64,000 nt of DNA from Yersinia canariae (GCF_009831415.1 NZ_CP043727.1:682001-746000), one strand, 5' to 3'. Shown: positions 28,282 to 39,248, numbered from the stretch's first letter. Program-made: numbers and translations. The notes: generated by a model from the sequence alone, not told the origin.

Positions 28282-29202
28282 TTACCGCGTCATGTGGGTG
28301 GATTCCGGTGGATAATGGGCGAATAGTTCAATTAACCAGTCAATTAACACCCTAACTCTGGGGGCCAAAAAGCGCCCTGGGGGGAACATGATAAACAGTG
28401 GCATTACTGGCGGCGGCATATGAGATAATACTTCAATCAGTTCGCCTTGTGCTAATTGCCCCTGAATTCCTGCCGTGGGCACTTGAATTAATCCTAAACC
28501 TGCGACCCCCGCCGCGATATAAGCATCCGCGCCGCTGACACTCAAGATACTGGGCAAAACGCGATTTTCAATTTTCCCCTGACACACAAATTCTAGCGGA
28601 TAATCGCGGTTATTTAATTGGGAGAAATAGCCCACAGATTGATGGCCCGCTAAGTCATCCAGTGACAGCGGAATGCCGTATTTTTCCAAATAAGCTGGGG
28701 ATGCGCAGGTAATTTGTGGTTGCTGGCCAATATTCCGCGCGGCTAATTGTTCATCATGGGGCAGCCAGGCGCGCAGTACACAATCCACACCTTCACGCAT
28801 GAGGTCGATAGTGCTGTCATTGGCGCCGAGAATCAGTGTGATATGGGGATAGCGCTGATAAAAGTCACTCAGCGCAGGGATAACCACATTGCGCGCCAGT
28901 GAATGGGGCATATCAATGCGCACTTTCCCTTCCGGTTGTAGCCGCTGGTGACTGAACAGCGAATCCGCCTCTTCAAATGCCGACAACAATTGCAAGCAGC
29001 GCTGGTAATAGAGTGTGCCCTCAGCGGTGATATTCACTTGTCGAGTGGTGCGCACCAGCAAGCGGACGCCTAGGCGCTGCTCTAACCGCTTTAAAGTATG
29101 GCTGACCGTAGCGCGCGGTAATTGCAGTTTTTCTGCTGCGCGACTGAAACTGCCCAGCTCAACAATACGCACGAATATTCTCATGGCTTGTATCTGGTCC
29201 AT
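28282..29202 (-). CDS. LysR-type transcriptional regulator
   Basis: DNA-binding regulator of 306 residues: an N-terminal winged helix-turn-helix (MRIFVRIVELGSFSRAAEKL, then LPRATVSHTLKRLEQRLG) and a LysR substrate-binding domain from about residue 90. It belongs to the single-domain CrgA/AaeR-like group. It is divergent from the aldo/keto reductase gene at 29319, with 116 bp between, the usual layout for a LysR regulator and its target. The effector is unknown. Confidence 0.9.
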   Translation of the reverse strand: MDQIQAMRIFVRIVELGSFSRAAEKLQLPRATVSHTLKRLEQRLGVRLLVRTTRQVNITAEGTLYYQRCLQLLSAFEEADSLFSHQRLQPEGKVRIDMPHSLARNVVIPALSDFYQRYPHITLILGANDSTIDLMREGVDCVLRAWLPHDEQLAARNIGQQPQITCASPAYLEKYGIPLSLDDLAGHQSVGYFSQLNNRDYPLEFVCQGKIENRVLPSILSVSGADAYIAAGVAGLGLIQVPTAGIQGQLAQGELIEVLSHMPPPVMPLFIMFPPGRFLAPRVRVLIDWLIELFAHYPPESTHMTR

Positions 29203-29318
29203 AACTGCGTCCGCCTATTGTTGGTGTTTTTTGAACAGTGATGAGCAGTTTGCATTATTTATCTTTCCTCGCGAAACAACCACACTTTCTTCCGACATCA
29301 CTAATGGGGAGTATCACA

Positions 29319-30311
29319 ATGCAACAACGTCAATTAGGTTCGAATGGCCCACGGGTTTCTGCTCTGGGTCTTGGCTGCATGGGAATGAGTGACTTCTATT
29401 CCACCAATCAGGACGCCAATGAGTCCATTGCTACCCTACATCGGGCACTGGAACTGGGTGTGACTTTGCTGGATACCGCTGATATGTATGGCCCATTTAC
29501 CAATGAAGAGTTAGTGGGGCGGGCGATTAAGGGCAAACGTGATCAGGTCTTTTTAGCCACCAAGTTCGGTATTGTTCGTGATCCCGCTGATCCCACCGTT
29601 CGCGGTGTGAGCAGCCGTCCTGATTATATTCGTCAGTCGGTTGACGGCAGCCTGAAGCGCTTAGGTGTTGATGTTATTGATCTTTACTACCAGCACCGTG
29701 GTGATCCGACGGTGCCGGTTGAAGATGTCATTGGGACTTTGGCTGATTTGGTCACGGCGGGGAAAATCCGCTATATCGGGCTAAGCGAAGTATCAGCATC
29801 AACATTGGAAAAAGCCCATCAGGTGTACCCGATTACTGCAGTACAGAGTGAATACTCACTGTGGACGCGGGATGTGGAAACTTCAATCTTGGCAACTTGC
29901 CAACGATTAGGTGTCGGGTTTGTGGCCTATAGCCCCTTGGGGCGTGGTTTTCTGACGGGAGCAATACGCAGCCTGAATGATTTGGCCGCTGATGATTTCC
30001 GCCGTGATAACCCTCGTTTCCAAGGCGATAATTTTGCGCTGAATCTGGCATTGGCCGATACCGTGACAAAAATGGCGCAAGATAAAGGGGTTAAGCCGTC
30101 ACAATTAGCTTTAGCGTGGGTGTTAGCGCAGGGAGAATACATTGTGCCCATTCCTGGCACCAAGCGTCGCAGTTATTTAGCAGAGAATCTGGGGGCATTG
30201 GATGTGGTGCTCAGCGCGCAAGAGTTGGCGGCGTTGGATGCAGTATTCCCCTTCCATGCCGCAGCAGGTGAACGCTACGGCGCGGAAGGGATGGCCCATC
30301 TGAATGCTTAA
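29319..30311 (+). CDS. Aldo/keto reductase
   Basis: NADPH-dependent oxidoreductase of the AKR superfamily, 330 residues as a TIM barrel. The catalytic tetrad is visible: Asp52 and Tyr57 in LDTADMYGP, Lys82 in ATKFGIV, and the His in [10 protein letters not shown]. The NADP phosphate-binding end reads [18 protein letters not shown]. The ATG at 29319 follows GGGGAG; the frame runs further upstream to 29238 without family support. It resembles the YajO/AKR13-like group that reduces aldehydes and methylglyoxal, but the substrate is not defined. Probably controlled by the divergent LysR gene. It ends at the base next to the rsmC stop, convergent. Confidence 0.9.
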   Translation: MQQRQLGSNGPRVSALGLGCMGMSDFYSTNQDANESIATLHRALELGVTLLDTADMYGPFTNEELVGRAIKGKRDQVFLATKFGIVRDPADPTVRGVSSRPDYIRQSVDGSLKRLGVDVIDLYYQHRGDPTVPVEDVIGTLADLVTAGKIRYIGLSEVSASTLEKAHQVYPITAVQSEYSLWTRDVETSILATCQRLGVGFVAYSPLGRGFLTGAIRSLNDLAADDFRRDNPRFQGDNFALNLALADTVTKMAQDKGVKPSQLALAWVLAQGEYIVPIPGTKRRSYLAENLGALDVVLSAQELAALDAVFPFHAAAGERYGAEGMAHLNA

Positions 30312-31355
30312 TTAACGTTTTTTCTTAGGATCTCGTGGCGGACGCCCGACAGTTGCCTGATACACCTTAAAACGGCCATTTTGCGCCAGCACTTCATGGC
30401 TGCCAAATGCGGCATCCAGCAGTGCAGGGTACGGCAAGAAGGAGTTCGCCACGATCCGCAATTTACCGCCCACATGCAAGTGCGCAGTTGCGCCCCTGAT
30501 CAGCATTTCTGCTGCGGTCAGGCTGGTTTGGATCCCATCATGGAAAGGGGGATTTGAAATAATCATCTCAAAGCGGCCTTTAATATCAGAGTAGACATTG
30601 CTGGCAATGACTTGCGCGTCGATATTATTTGCCGCCAGTGTTGCTCGGCTGGCTTCAATTGCCGCCGCGCTAACATCACTCAACGTCCATTTGATTTTTG
30701 GCGATTGTTGCGCCAATACTGAAGCCAGTACCCCAGCGCCACACCCGACATCCAACACACTGCCTTTAAACGGCTCGCTGAAAGTTGAAAGCAGCAGATG
30801 GCTGCCAGAATCTAGCGAATCACGGCTGAATACACCCGGCAGGGTTTTTACGATGACATCGCCAATCTGATAGCTTTCCCACCAGGCATCAGCATCAAAC
30901 TCTGGCTGTTTATCCAGTCGACCATGATAAAGGCCACAACGGCGGGCGCTATCAATTTTGGTTAATTGCGCGAACTCTGACAGCATTTCCTCTGCACTGC
31001 GCACACCGCTGCGATTCTCACCAACCACGAAAACATCACAACCGACCGGCAGTAATGACAGTAAATTTGCCAGTTGGAACTGGGCTTCCTGTTTGCTTTT
31101 TGGCCAGTAATAAACCAGCGTATCGCAGGTTGCTACGATTTCAGGTGTTGCCACAAGACCGAATTGAACATTCTCTTCCAGCGTGTTGCTCAGCAATTGC
31201 CAGTGGTGATATTGATTGGTGTGAACCCGTACCCCGGCTGCATCAAATTGCGCTGGCAGCGCATCTTGTAAATCACCGGCAAACAACACGTGGCGGGCTA
31301 GAAATTCATCACTATGGCGCAGTATCACTTCACTGGCTGGGGTTAATGCAGACAT
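30312..31355 (-). CDS. rsmC: 16S rRNA m2G1207 methyltransferase RsmC
   Basis: Methylates G1207 of 16S rRNA in the 30S subunit using S-adenosylmethionine. The 347 residues form a duplicated methyltransferase fold: a degenerate N-terminal half and a C-terminal half with SAM motif [12 protein letters not shown] and catalytic NPPFHDG. The basic tail [11 protein letters not shown] is likely for RNA binding. Neighbours (leucine tRNA genes on one side, holD-rimI divergent on the other) match E. coli order. Confidence 0.95.
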   Translation of the reverse strand: MSALTPASEVILRHSDEFLARHVLFAGDLQDALPAQFDAAGVRVHTNQYHHWQLLSNTLEENVQFGLVATPEIVATCDTLVYYWPKSKQEAQFQLANLLSLLPVGCDVFVVGENRSGVRSAEEMLSEFAQLTKIDSARRCGLYHGRLDKQPEFDADAWWESYQIGDVIVKTLPGVFSRDSLDSGSHLLLSTFSEPFKGSVLDVGCGAGVLASVLAQQSPKIKWTLSDVSAAAIEASRATLAANNIDAQVIASNVYSDIKGRFEMIISNPPFHDGIQTSLTAAEMLIRGATAHLHVGGKLRIVANSFLPYPALLDAAFGSHEVLAQNGRFKVYQATVGRPPRDPKKKR

Positions 31356-31467
31356 CAGTCTTTGGCTCCTTAAGAATATGATCGGGGATTATAGAGGTTT
31401 GTTGGCGCATGTTCGATGGGTTTGCTAGCATAGTGTCGAAATACGGGTTGCTTTGACAGGAAAGAGC

Positions 31468-31905
31468 ATGGCATCAAGACGAGACTTGCTGTTACAACAA
31501 CTGGGTATTACGCAGTGGACATTGCGCCGCCCGGCCGTCTTGCAGGGTGAAATTGCAATACGTTTGCCCGATGATACCCGCCTGTTGATTGTAGCCGATC
31601 CGCTTCCTGAACAGGATGACCCGCTGTTGTGTGATGTGCTGCGCAGCTTGGGGCTGACTTCCCGTCAAGCTTATGTGCTGACGCCGGATCAGGTGGCGAT
31701 GTTACCCGAAGAGACACAGTGCAACAGTTGGCGATTGGGCATCAGTGAACCGCTTGCGGTCGCCGGTGCGCAGTTATACAGCCCGGCACTGACCGGACTT
31801 TATCAAGACGCGAGCGCTAAGCGCGCACTTTGGCAGCAGATTTGTCATCATGAAGCAGATTTCTATCCTGACGCCAGCCGATCTGGCCATAGCGTACCAA
31901 ATTGA
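31468..31905 (+). CDS. holD: DNA polymerase III psi subunit HolD
   Basis: Bridges the clamp loader to the chi subunit and single-strand-binding protein during replication. 145 residues from the ATG at 31468, preceded by AGGAAA; the frame is open to 31453 but that start has no ribosome-binding site. The N-terminus RRDLLLQQLGITQWTLRRP carries the conserved ITQW motif. Its 3' end overlaps the rimI coding region by 56 bp in another frame, as in related genomes. Confidence 0.92.
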   Translation: MASRRDLLLQQLGITQWTLRRPAVLQGEIAIRLPDDTRLLIVADPLPEQDDPLLCDVLRSLGLTSRQAYVLTPDQVAMLPEETQCNSWRLGISEPLAVAGAQLYSPALTGLYQDASAKRALWQQICHHEADFYPDASRSGHSVPN

Positions 31906-32293
31906 GCAAGCCAGCCATGCTTTTCCTTGGACGGAAAAAACGTTAGCCAGCAACCAAGGCGAGCGCTACCTCAATTTCAAGCTGACTGTTGGGGAGCAGA
32001 TGGCCGGTTTTGCCATTACCCAAATTGTATTGGATGAAGCAACATTATTTAATATTGCTATTGATCCGCAGTTTCAGCGCCAGGGCTGTGGCCGTTTACT
32101 GCTTGAACATGTCATTGCACAGTTGGAAATGCGTAATATCTTCACGCTTTGGCTCGAAGTTCGGGCCTCAAATACTCGGGCAATAGCCTTGTATGAGAGC
32201 TTGGGGTTCAACGAAGTTTCCGTGCGCCGCAACTATTACCCAAGTGCGGATGGCCGCGAAGATGCCATTATGATGGCATTACCAATGGGATAG
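31850..32293 (+). CDS. rimI: Ribosomal protein S18 N-alpha-acetyltransferase RimI
   Basis: Acetylates the N-terminal alanine of ribosomal protein S18. The 147 residues are a single GNAT domain: acetyl-CoA-binding motif QFQRQGCGRLLLE (around 75-87), preceded by the beta strand LFNIAIDP and followed by LWLEVRASNTRAIALYESLGF. It starts inside holD (56-bp overlap), so it is co-transcribed and probably translationally coupled. The usual downstream neighbour yjjG is absent. Confidence 0.95.
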   Translation: MKQISILTPADLAIAYQIEQASHAFPWTEKTLASNQGERYLNFKLTVGEQMAGFAITQIVLDEATLFNIAIDPQFQRQGCGRLLLEHVIAQLEMRNIFTLWLEVRASNTRAIALYESLGFNEVSVRRNYYPSADGREDAIMMALPMG

Positions 32294-32518
32294 CGCTTTT
32301 TTGCGGGTTATCTGTCTTGAATAAATTGTCTATCCCGCATAAATCAGGGAAAATACCGCGCTATAACCACTTATACCCAAGTGATAGGAATGTCCGCTTA
32401 GAATGTGGCGTTTCAAGTAGGGTATAGCGCCATAATCAATGCCTTGCTTTGCTTGGGACTTACATCACTAGGATGTGAGGCCCAGAGCAGGGCGGCCTAA
32501 AAGTAGAAATTTCAAATT
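32294..32518. other. rimI-prfC intergenic region
   Basis: 225 bp without a gene, where E. coli has yjjG. It contains short inverted segments (ACATCACTAGGATGTGAGG near 32462) but no clear terminator. The prfC promoter should be here. Confidence 0.4.
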
Positions 32519-34108
32519 ATGTCTCCAAGTGAATATGCACTGGAAATCGCGAAAAGACGTACTTTCGCGATTATTTCCCACCCCGATGCCGGTAAGACCA
32601 CTATTACCGAAAAAGTGTTGCTGTTCGGACACGCCATTCAGACCGCCGGTACGGTAAAGGGCCGTGGCTCAAGCCACCATGCCAAATCTGACTGGATGGA
32701 AATGGAGAAACAACGCGGTATTTCCATCACGACGTCCGTGATGCAGTTTCCGTATGGCGGTTGTCTGGTCAACTTACTTGATACCCCAGGGCATGAAGAC
32801 TTCTCCGAGGATACTTACCGCACGCTAACCGCCGTTGACTGCTGTTTAATGGTGATTGATGCGGCGAAAGGGGTCGAAGACCGGACCCGCAAACTGATGG
32901 AAGTTACTCGTCTGCGCGATACGCCGATCCTGACTTTTATGAACAAATTGGACCGCGATATTCGTGATCCAATGGAAGTGCTGGATGAAGTGGAACGCGA
33001 GCTGAAAATTGCCTGTTCCCCTATCACCTGGCCGATTGGTTGCGGTAAGTTATTTAAAGGTGTTTATCACCTTTATAAGGACGAAACTTATCTGTACCAG
33101 ACCGGTAAAGGCCACACCATTCAGGAAGTGCGCATTGTTAAAGGGCTGAATAATCCGGAGCTGGACATTGCCGTCGGTGAAGATTTGGCAAAACAGTTCC
33201 GCCAAGAGCTGGAGCTGGTTCAGGGGGCGTCTCATGAGTTTGATCATGACGCTTTCTTGTCGGGTGATTTAACACCGGTATTCTTCGGTACCGCACTGGG
33301 TAACTTTGGTGTCGACCATATGCTGGATGGCTTGGTCGAGTGGGCACCAGCGCCGATGCCACGTAAAACCGATACCCGCGAAGTGGTGGCGGCCGAAGAG
33401 AAATTCACCGGTTTTGTCTTTAAGATTCAGGCCAATATGGACCCGAAACACCGTGACCGCGTAGCTTTCTTACGTGTGGTTTCTGGCCGCTTTGAAAAAG
33501 GCATGAAACTGCGTCAGGTGCGCATCAAGAAAGATGTGGTGATTTCAGATGCACTGACCTTTATGGCCGGTGACCGTTCCCACCTCGAAGAAGCCTATGC
33601 AGGGGATATTATCGGCCTGCACAACCACGGGACTATTCAGATTGGTGATACCTTCACTCAAGGTGAAGATATGAAGTTCACCGGTATTCCTAACTTTGCA
33701 CCTGAATTGTTCCGCCGTATTCGTTTACGTGACCCATTGAAACAAAAACAGTTGCTCAAAGGTTTGGTTCAGTTGTCAGAAGAGGGTGCGGTGCAAGTCT
33801 TCCGCCCACTGACTAATAACGATCTGATTGTTGGGGCTGTTGGTGTTCTGCAGTTTGAAGTGGTGTCTTCGCGTCTGAAAAGCGAATACAACGTCGAGGC
33901 GGTATATGAATCCGTTAACGTATCAACCGCGCGTTGGGTTGAATGTGATGATGTGAAGAAATTCGAAGAGTTTAAACGTAAGAATGAGCTTAACCTGGCA
34001 TTGGATGGTGGTGATAATTTGAGCTATATCGCGCCCACTATGGTCAATCTTAATATTACGCAAGAACGTTATCCGGAAGTGCGTTTCCGTAAAACTCGCG
34101 AGCATTAA
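32519..34108 (+). CDS. prfC: Peptide chain release factor 3 (RF3)
   Basis: Translational GTPase that removes RF1 and RF2 from the ribosome after peptide release. The 529 residues equal the usual length. G1 SHPDAGKTT, the RGISITTS switch I region, G3 [11 protein letters not shown] and G4 NKLDRD are all intact, followed by beta-barrel domains II and III (ending VRFRKTREH). Very similar to E. coli RF3. A hairpin follows at 34131. Confidence 0.97.
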   Translation: MSPSEYALEIAKRRTFAIISHPDAGKTTITEKVLLFGHAIQTAGTVKGRGSSHHAKSDWMEMEKQRGISITTSVMQFPYGGCLVNLLDTPGHEDFSEDTYRTLTAVDCCLMVIDAAKGVEDRTRKLMEVTRLRDTPILTFMNKLDRDIRDPMEVLDEVERELKIACSPITWPIGCGKLFKGVYHLYKDETYLYQTGKGHTIQEVRIVKGLNNPELDIAVGEDLAKQFRQELELVQGASHEFDHDAFLSGDLTPVFFGTALGNFGVDHMLDGLVEWAPAPMPRKTDTREVVAAEEKFTGFVFKIQANMDPKHRDRVAFLRVVSGRFEKGMKLRQVRIKKDVVISDALTFMAGDRSHLEEAYAGDIIGLHNHGTIQIGDTFTQGEDMKFTGIPNFAPELFRRIRLRDPLKQKQLLKGLVQLSEEGAVQVFRPLTNNDLIVGAVGVLQFEVVSSRLKSEYNVEAVYESVNVSTARWVECDDVKKFEEFKRKNELNLALDGGDNLSYIAPTMVNLNITQERYPEVRFRKTREH

Positions 34109-34130
34109 TCAAGCTGTCAGCCGCATTCTG

Positions 34131-34151
34131 TCGGGGTACTTAGTGCCCCGA
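34131..34151 (+). terminator. Terminator-like hairpin after prfC
   Basis: TCGGGG/CCCCGA 6-bp stem with a 9-base loop; T-rich but interrupted downstream sequence (TTCATTAATTTTT). The remaining region to osmY at 34419 has no gene and presumably holds the stationary-phase promoter. Confidence 0.6.
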
Positions 34152-34418
34152 TTCATTAATTTTTCTCATTATTTTTTCTCTAAGATAACTCCTACTTAGG
34201 TATTATATTTCCGTTTTAGTCCTATTCCGACTGTAAATCTTCTGAGATGCTCTATCTTTATAGATACCAGCAGGATTGACTTGCATCAAATTAGAGTGAG
34301 TTAATCTGCAATAATCGTAAAGTATTCATCAAATGCCCACCCATATAAGGTGGCGTAAGAATCCGAAAACTGGGGCGTTATTCCAGTCCAGGATTCAAAA
34401 CAATAAAGGAAGAAATCG

Positions 34419-35033
34419 ATGACAAACACAAAATTTGCCCGTTCAATGATGGCTGTTGTTTTAGGTACCATACTGGTAAGTGGTAGCGTCTTCGCCGAAG
34501 ACACAATGCTTAATAAGACTAACAACGTTGTAGACAGCACTGGTGCGAAACTCGATAGTTCCATGAAGAAAGTCGATAATTACATGGGCGACAGCGCTGC
34601 AACGGCCAAAGTAAAAAGCGCATTGCTGGAAGAGAAAACCCTTAAAAGCACTGATATCTCAGTAGAAACTAATCATGGTGTTGTGACTCTGACAGGCTTT
34701 GTCAGTTCTCAGGCAGAAGCTGAAACCGCAGTTGATATCGCCAAAAATATTGAAGGCGTTAAATCTGTTAGCGATAAGCTACATGTGAAAGATCAGAAAT
34801 CACAATCCGTCAGTGAATATGCTGGTGATGCCGCAACCACCAGTTCAATAAAAGCCAAATTACTGGCTGATGACATCGTACCATCACGTAAAATCACAGT
34901 AGAAACGACGGATGGCGTGGTGCAATTATCCGGTAATGTTGAAAATAAAGCTCAGGCCGAACGTGCCGAAAGTATTGCTAAAGCCGTTGATGGCGTAAAA
35001 AGCGTTAAAAACGACCTCAGCATCAAGCCTTAA
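34419..35033 (+). CDS. osmY: Hyperosmotically inducible periplasmic protein OsmY
   Basis: Periplasmic stress protein, induced by osmotic shock and stationary phase in relatives, with chaperone-like action. The 204 residues have a signal peptide (hydrophobic [19 protein letters not shown]), a linker, and two BON domains (about 57-122 and 135-202). Each BON domain shows the glycine-centred pattern [10 protein letters not shown] / [10 protein letters not shown]. An AAGGAAG ribosome-binding site is present. Position before ytjA-yjjU-yjjV is conserved. Confidence 0.94.
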   Translation: MTNTKFARSMMAVVLGTILVSGSVFAEDTMLNKTNNVVDSTGAKLDSSMKKVDNYMGDSAATAKVKSALLEEKTLKSTDISVETNHGVVTLTGFVSSQAEAETAVDIAKNIEGVKSVSDKLHVKDQKSQSVSEYAGDAATTSSIKAKLLADDIVPSRKITVETTDGVVQLSGNVENKAQAERAESIAKAVDGVKSVKNDLSIKP

Positions 35034-35242
35034 TTATTATCTGGCTGATGGGTATTTCGTGGGCAACAATATAACCTGCGAAATACCCGTTAATAAGTAT
35101 GTCAGCTAAATAATTCATCCAATAAATCCAAATAATACAACTTCTGTCAAATACGCTACTTTTAAATAGACAGAGGTGGTTAAAGAGTGATTTTTGAACG
35201 TCAGTTTACGAAGTCATTTTTTCAAACGGGAAGGAGAAGCTT

Positions 35243-35404
35243 ATGTTTCGCTGGGGCATTATATTTCTGGTTATTGCGTTAATCGCGGCGGCATTAGGTT
35301 TTGGGGGGCTAGCCGGTACAGCAGCCTGGGCCGCGAAAGTTGTTTTCGTCGTCGGTATTATTCTATTCCTCATCAGTTTGTTTACAGGACGTAAACGCCT
35401 TTAG
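35243..35404 (+). CDS. ytjA: Small membrane protein YtjA (DUF1328)
   Basis: 53-residue protein, nearly identical to my memory of E. coli YtjA: it starts [20 protein letters not shown] and ends in a basic tail (TGRKRL). Two hydrophobic segments flank a GGLAGTAAW turn. AAGGAG lies 6 bases before the ATG. Function unknown. Short, but the family match, the ribosome-binding site and the position between osmY and yjjU make it certain. Confidence 0.95.
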   Translation: MFRWGIIFLVIALIAAALGFGGLAGTAAWAAKVVFVVGIILFLISLFTGRKRL

Positions 35405-35474
35405 TCAGGCGCAAGGGTTACAGCAAGGGTAAGAAGGGGTATCCTCAACACCTGTTGTAACGCAATGAGGATAG

Positions 35475-36731
35475 ATGGTGGGATACAGAATACCTATCAC
35501 GCTCGGTAATATTGAGCCACTCGCCTATAAACCATACCAACCCGGTAAAATGGCGTTGGTTTGCGAGGGCGGCGGGCAGCGGGGAATTTTTACAGCCGGT
35601 GTGCTGGATGAATTCCAGCGCGCCCGCTTTAACCCTTTTGATTTGATGATTGGCACCTCTGCTGGTGCGCAAAATCTCTCTGCTTTTATCTGTGGCCAAC
35701 CCGGCTATGCACGCCGCGTCATTACCCGTTACACCACTACAGCTAACTTCTTCAATCCATTGCGCTTTGTTCGCGGTGGCCACTTAATTGATCTCGATTG
35801 GCTGGTGGATATCACCTCCCAGCAGTTACCGTTAGCTATGGATCAAGCCGAACAACATCTGCGTGATGGCCGTGAGTTTCTCATGTGCGCTTGCCGCAGT
35901 GATGATTTCGAACCCACCTATATCTCTCCAACCCGAGAAAGCTGGTTACCGGCCATTAAGGCCTCCAGTGCTATTCCAGGATTGTATCGTCAAGGTGTTG
36001 ATTTAGATGGGATTAGCTATCAAGATGGCGGTATTAGTGATGCGATTCCTGTAGAGGAAGCTTATCGCCGTGGGGCTGATACGATTGTGGTTATCCGCAC
36101 AGTACCTTCGCAGGCTTATTATACGCCGCAATGGATGAAGCGGATGGAGCACTGGCTGAGTGAGAGTAGCTTGCAGCAACTGGTGCGAATTATGCAGCAG
36201 CATGAGCAGAGTTATCATCGTATTCAGCAATTTATTGAAAAGCCGCCGGGTGACTTGCGTATTTTCGAGATTTTCCCGCCTAAACCCCTTGCCAGTAATG
36301 CACTGGGGAGCCGAATCGCGGCTCTGAATCGTGATTACCATTTAGGGCGTCGTTGCGGCCGCTATTTTTTGGCAACTGTCGGGCATTGGCTGTTGCCTAA
36401 AGATCAGTTGGAGCAGTCTGAAATCAAGGGGGAGAAAACGTCGATTTCTCTTTCCCGCCGTATGATTCAACCGCAAGATATTAACCAACCAGATGATATG
36501 GCTGACTTTATTGATATTGATAATGATGATTCTTCATTTGATATCACTCAATCGCCGGATATTATTGCGCCAGCCGTCACCGCGAAAATTACCAACCATC
36601 TTCCACCGCAGATGACAGTGGCAGACAGTGGGCTAATTATCCCTGCGGCGACACGGAGCAAAAAGAAGCCTCTGCAAGCGGATATTATTTTGCCGCCTGA
36701 TGTGGCGAAAACCAAAGGTGATACCGCGTAA
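35475..36731 (+). CDS. yjjU: Patatin-like phospholipase family protein YjjU
   Basis: Predicted serine lipase/acyl hydrolase of the patatin fold. The oxyanion loop is CEGGGQRGIF (30-39), the nucleophile Ser62 lies in GTSAG, and the catalytic Asp is in YQDGGISDAIP. The 418 residues are about 60 longer than E. coli YjjU as I recall it. The extra part is an acidic, low-complexity C-terminal tail (IDIDNDDSSFDITQSPD and following) that looks disordered. The stop overlaps the yjjV start (TAATG), so the two are translationally coupled. Physiological substrate unknown. Confidence 0.9.
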   Translation: MVGYRIPITLGNIEPLAYKPYQPGKMALVCEGGGQRGIFTAGVLDEFQRARFNPFDLMIGTSAGAQNLSAFICGQPGYARRVITRYTTTANFFNPLRFVRGGHLIDLDWLVDITSQQLPLAMDQAEQHLRDGREFLMCACRSDDFEPTYISPTRESWLPAIKASSAIPGLYRQGVDLDGISYQDGGISDAIPVEEAYRRGADTIVVIRTVPSQAYYTPQWMKRMEHWLSESSLQQLVRIMQQHEQSYHRIQQFIEKPPGDLRIFEIFPPKPLASNALGSRIAALNRDYHLGRRCGRYFLATVGHWLLPKDQLEQSEIKGEKTSISLSRRMIQPQDINQPDDMADFIDIDNDDSSFDITQSPDIIAPAVTAKITNHLPPQMTVADSGLIIPAATRSKKKPLQADIILPPDVAKTKGDTA

Positions 36732-37537
36732 TGGCATGGCGCAGCGGGCAGATGCCCTATTTTATTGATACCCATTGCCACTTTGATTTCCCTCCTTTCA
36801 GCGGCGCGGAAACAGCCAGCTTAATGAGTGCTGCGCAAGCGAATGTCAGGCAAATTATTGTGCCCGCGGTCAGTGCTGATTATTTTCCTCGCATTCTCGA
36901 TTTGGCGGCTAACTATCCGCCACTATTTGCCGCACTGGGCATGCATCCGCTTTATATTGCGCAGCATCAGGAAGCTGATTTAGCCATATTGGCCTCGGCG
37001 CTGCGGAATAAAACAGAGAAGCTGGTGGCGGTGGGAGAAATTGGCCTGGATCTCTATATGGATGAGCCGCAGTTACCCCGTCAATTAGCGCTATTGAATG
37101 CCCAATTGAAGCTCGCCAGGCAGCATGATCTCCCGGTCATTTTGCATTCGCGCCGATCACATGACCAACTCGCTTCTGCCTTGCGTAAAGTCGCTTTGCC
37201 CTGCACTGGTGTGGTACACGGCTTTGCAGGCAGTTTAGCCCAAGCACAGGCATTCATTCGCTTGGGTTATTACATTGGTGTGGGGGGAACTATCACTTAT
37301 GAACGGGCGCAGAAAACTCGACATGTTATGGCGGCATTACCCCTTTCAGCCCTATTGCTGGAGACCGACGCGCCGGATATGCCCCTTGCGGGTTTTCAAG
37401 GCCAACCCAATCGGCCAGAGCAAGCCGCGAATGTATTTGCGGTGTTGTGTGAGTTACGCCAAGAAGCGCCATCAGAGATTGCGGCCCATCTTTTGCAAAA
37501 TAGCCAACGTTTATTTCAATTACCCTCAGTTGATTAA
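36731..37537 (+). CDS. yjjV: TatD-family metal-dependent hydrolase YjjV
   Basis: Predicted metal-dependent nuclease/phosphoesterase with a TIM barrel. The metal ligands are in IDTHCHFDFP (N-terminus), GEIGLD, HSRRSHD, VVHGFAG and LLETDAPDMPL. 268 residues from the ATG coupled to yjjU; the Met at 36752 (MPYFIDTHCH) is an alternative that fits the E. coli length better. Role not established; TatD relatives act in DNA repair or RNA quality control. Confidence 0.91.
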   Translation: MAWRSGQMPYFIDTHCHFDFPPFSGAETASLMSAAQANVRQIIVPAVSADYFPRILDLAANYPPLFAALGMHPLYIAQHQEADLAILASALRNKTEKLVAVGEIGLDLYMDEPQLPRQLALLNAQLKLARQHDLPVILHSRRSHDQLASALRKVALPCTGVVHGFAGSLAQAQAFIRLGYYIGVGGTITYERAQKTRHVMAALPLSALLLETDAPDMPLAGFQGQPNRPEQAANVFAVLCELRQEAPSEIAAHLLQNSQRLFQLPSVD

Positions 37538-37613
37538 TGCCCGCGATAGTCTTTTGATTTCATTATGCAAATCATCCTAATAGTTAGCGTGCTTTCACTT
37601 TTTGCTATTTTAA

Positions 37614-37629
37614 TGTGATTTTGGTCACG
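37614..37629. promoter_or_regulatory. CRP site upstream of the nucleoside transporter
   Basis: TGTGATTTTGGTCACG: nine of the ten CRP consensus positions. 125 bp before the transporter start, as expected for CRP/CytR-controlled nucleoside genes. A weaker half-site TGTGA is at 37666. Confidence 0.75.
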
Positions 37630-37753
37630 TTAACTGCTTTGTGTTTGCTTTCAGTTGTGTTTATTTGTGACAGAGATTGTTTGATAGCCAGATCATGCCG
37701 GTATAATCCATCCCCACATTATTCAAATACAAATCATTAACAGGATTATCTGC

Positions 37754-39025
37754 ATGCTCATGAGTTTAGTTGGAATGGCAGTACTGATATTAATAGCCGT
37801 GCTTCTTTCAAGTAATTTTAGGGCGATTAATATCCGCACTGTAGTTGGGGCATTTATTATTCAGGTGGGTATTGGTGCGCTGGTATTATATGTCCCGGTG
37901 GGACGCCGTATCCTTGGCGGGATGTCCGAAGGTGTCGCGAATGTTATTGCTTACGGCAATGATGGGATTTCATTTATGTTTGGCGGCTTGGTTTCCGACA
38001 AAATGTTTGAAGTCTTTGGCGGCGGTGGTTTTGTATTTGCCCTGCGAGTATTGCCCGTTATTGTATTCTTCTCCTCTTTAATCGCCGTTTTATATTATCT
38101 CGGCGTTATGCAATTGGTGATTAAAGTATTAGGTGGTGGGTTACAGAAGCTATTGGGAACTTCGCGTACTGAATCTCTTTCCGCGACAGCCAATATTTTT
38201 GTCGGGCAAACCGAAGCCCCATTGGTCGTGCGGCCCTATATTGCCACTATGACTCAATCTGAATTGTTTGCGGTAATGTGTGGCGGTTTAGCCTCCGTCG
38301 CGGGTTCAGTATTAGCCGGTTATGCACAAATGGGCGTGCCGCTGGAATACCTGATTGCGGCCTCCTTTATGGCGGCTCCCGGCGGGTTGTTGTTCGCTAA
38401 ATTGATGGTGCCAGAAACTGAAAAAACGCACGATACTGTGGATGCTACCACTCTGATTGCTGAAGATGAGCGCCCGGCTAACATCATTGATGCTGCGGCA
38501 TCGGGTGCGGCTTCCGGTCTGCAATTAGCACTTAATGTCGGCGCTATGCTATTAGCTTTTATCGCATTGATTGCATTGCTAAATGGTATTCTGGGCGGGA
38601 TTGGCGGCTGGTTTGATTATCCGCAACTCTCTATGGAATTGATTTTGGGCTGGGTATTCTCGCCAATTGCTTATCTGATAGGGATTCCGTGGAGTGAGGC
38701 CATGGTAGCAGGCTCCTTTATCGGCCAGAAAATCATTGTGAATGAGTTCGTGGCGTTTATGAATTTCGGTCAATATTTACAAGCTGAAGAGTTAGTTAAA
38801 GCAGCGGGTTTACAGGTAGTTTCTGAACATTCAAAAGCCATTATTTCCTTCGCACTGTGTGGTTTTGCTAACTTGTCCTCTGTCGCCATCTTGTTGGGCG
38901 GGCTAGGTAGCATGGCACCTAACCGCCGCCATGATATCGCGCGCTTTGGTCTGAAAGCTGTTGCAGCAGGGACTCTGTCGAATCTGATGAGTGCCACTAT
39001 CGCGGGTTTCTTCCTCGCCCTGTAA
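37754..39025 (+). CDS. Concentrative nucleoside transporter, NupC (CNT) family
   Basis: Proton- or sodium-coupled nucleoside importer of the inner membrane, 423 residues with about ten hydrophobic segments. CNT marks are [13 protein letters not shown] (nucleoside-binding region), [16 protein letters not shown], and the C-terminal [12 protein letters not shown] with [16 protein letters not shown]. The sequence is nearer the NupX/YeiJ type than NupC proper, with EAP rather than ENF in the GQ-E motif. It occupies the place of yjjW-yjjI in E. coli, directly before deoC, so it should feed nucleosides to the Deo enzymes. CRP sites are found upstream. Confidence 0.9.
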   Translation: MLMSLVGMAVLILIAVLLSSNFRAINIRTVVGAFIIQVGIGALVLYVPVGRRILGGMSEGVANVIAYGNDGISFMFGGLVSDKMFEVFGGGGFVFALRVLPVIVFFSSLIAVLYYLGVMQLVIKVLGGGLQKLLGTSRTESLSATANIFVGQTEAPLVVRPYIATMTQSELFAVMCGGLASVAGSVLAGYAQMGVPLEYLIAASFMAAPGGLLFAKLMVPETEKTHDTVDATTLIAEDERPANIIDAAASGAASGLQLALNVGAMLLAFIALIALLNGILGGIGGWFDYPQLSMELILGWVFSPIAYLIGIPWSEAMVAGSFIGQKIIVNEFVAFMNFGQYLQAEELVKAAGLQVVSEHSKAIISFALCGFANLSSVAILLGGLGSMAPNRRHDIARFGLKAVAAGTLSNLMSATIAGFFLAL

Positions 39026-39028
39026 TTC

Positions 39029-39049
39029 GGCCAGCTTGATTGGCCATTT
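39029..39049 (+). terminator. Weak terminator-like hairpin after the nucleoside transporter
   Basis: GGCCA/TGGCC stem (39029-39045) followed by ATTTT, just after the stop. Up to 39240 the region is structured, with several short inverted repeats (for example TGCGGATTCCTCCGCA at 39171-39186), and contains no gene. Confidence 0.4.
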
Positions 39050-39248
39050 TGGTCTGGGCAGTGCTCATTACCGTCACATACTACCTGTATGCTGCGGTTC
39101 TTGTGCGCTGTCCGTCCTCAAACAGGAGGCACGACTAACTCCTCATTATTTTATGGTTCCGCCCCATAATCCTGCGGATTCCTCCGCATAAGCTATCCTT
39201 GATGCAAGTGGGCGTAATAGTGTCAGTCAGCTATAAATGAGGTTATTT

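Noticed and set aside
32370..32430. Possible repeat with TATACCC near prfC
   Set aside because: No match to the ERIC outer arms beyond the terminal bases.
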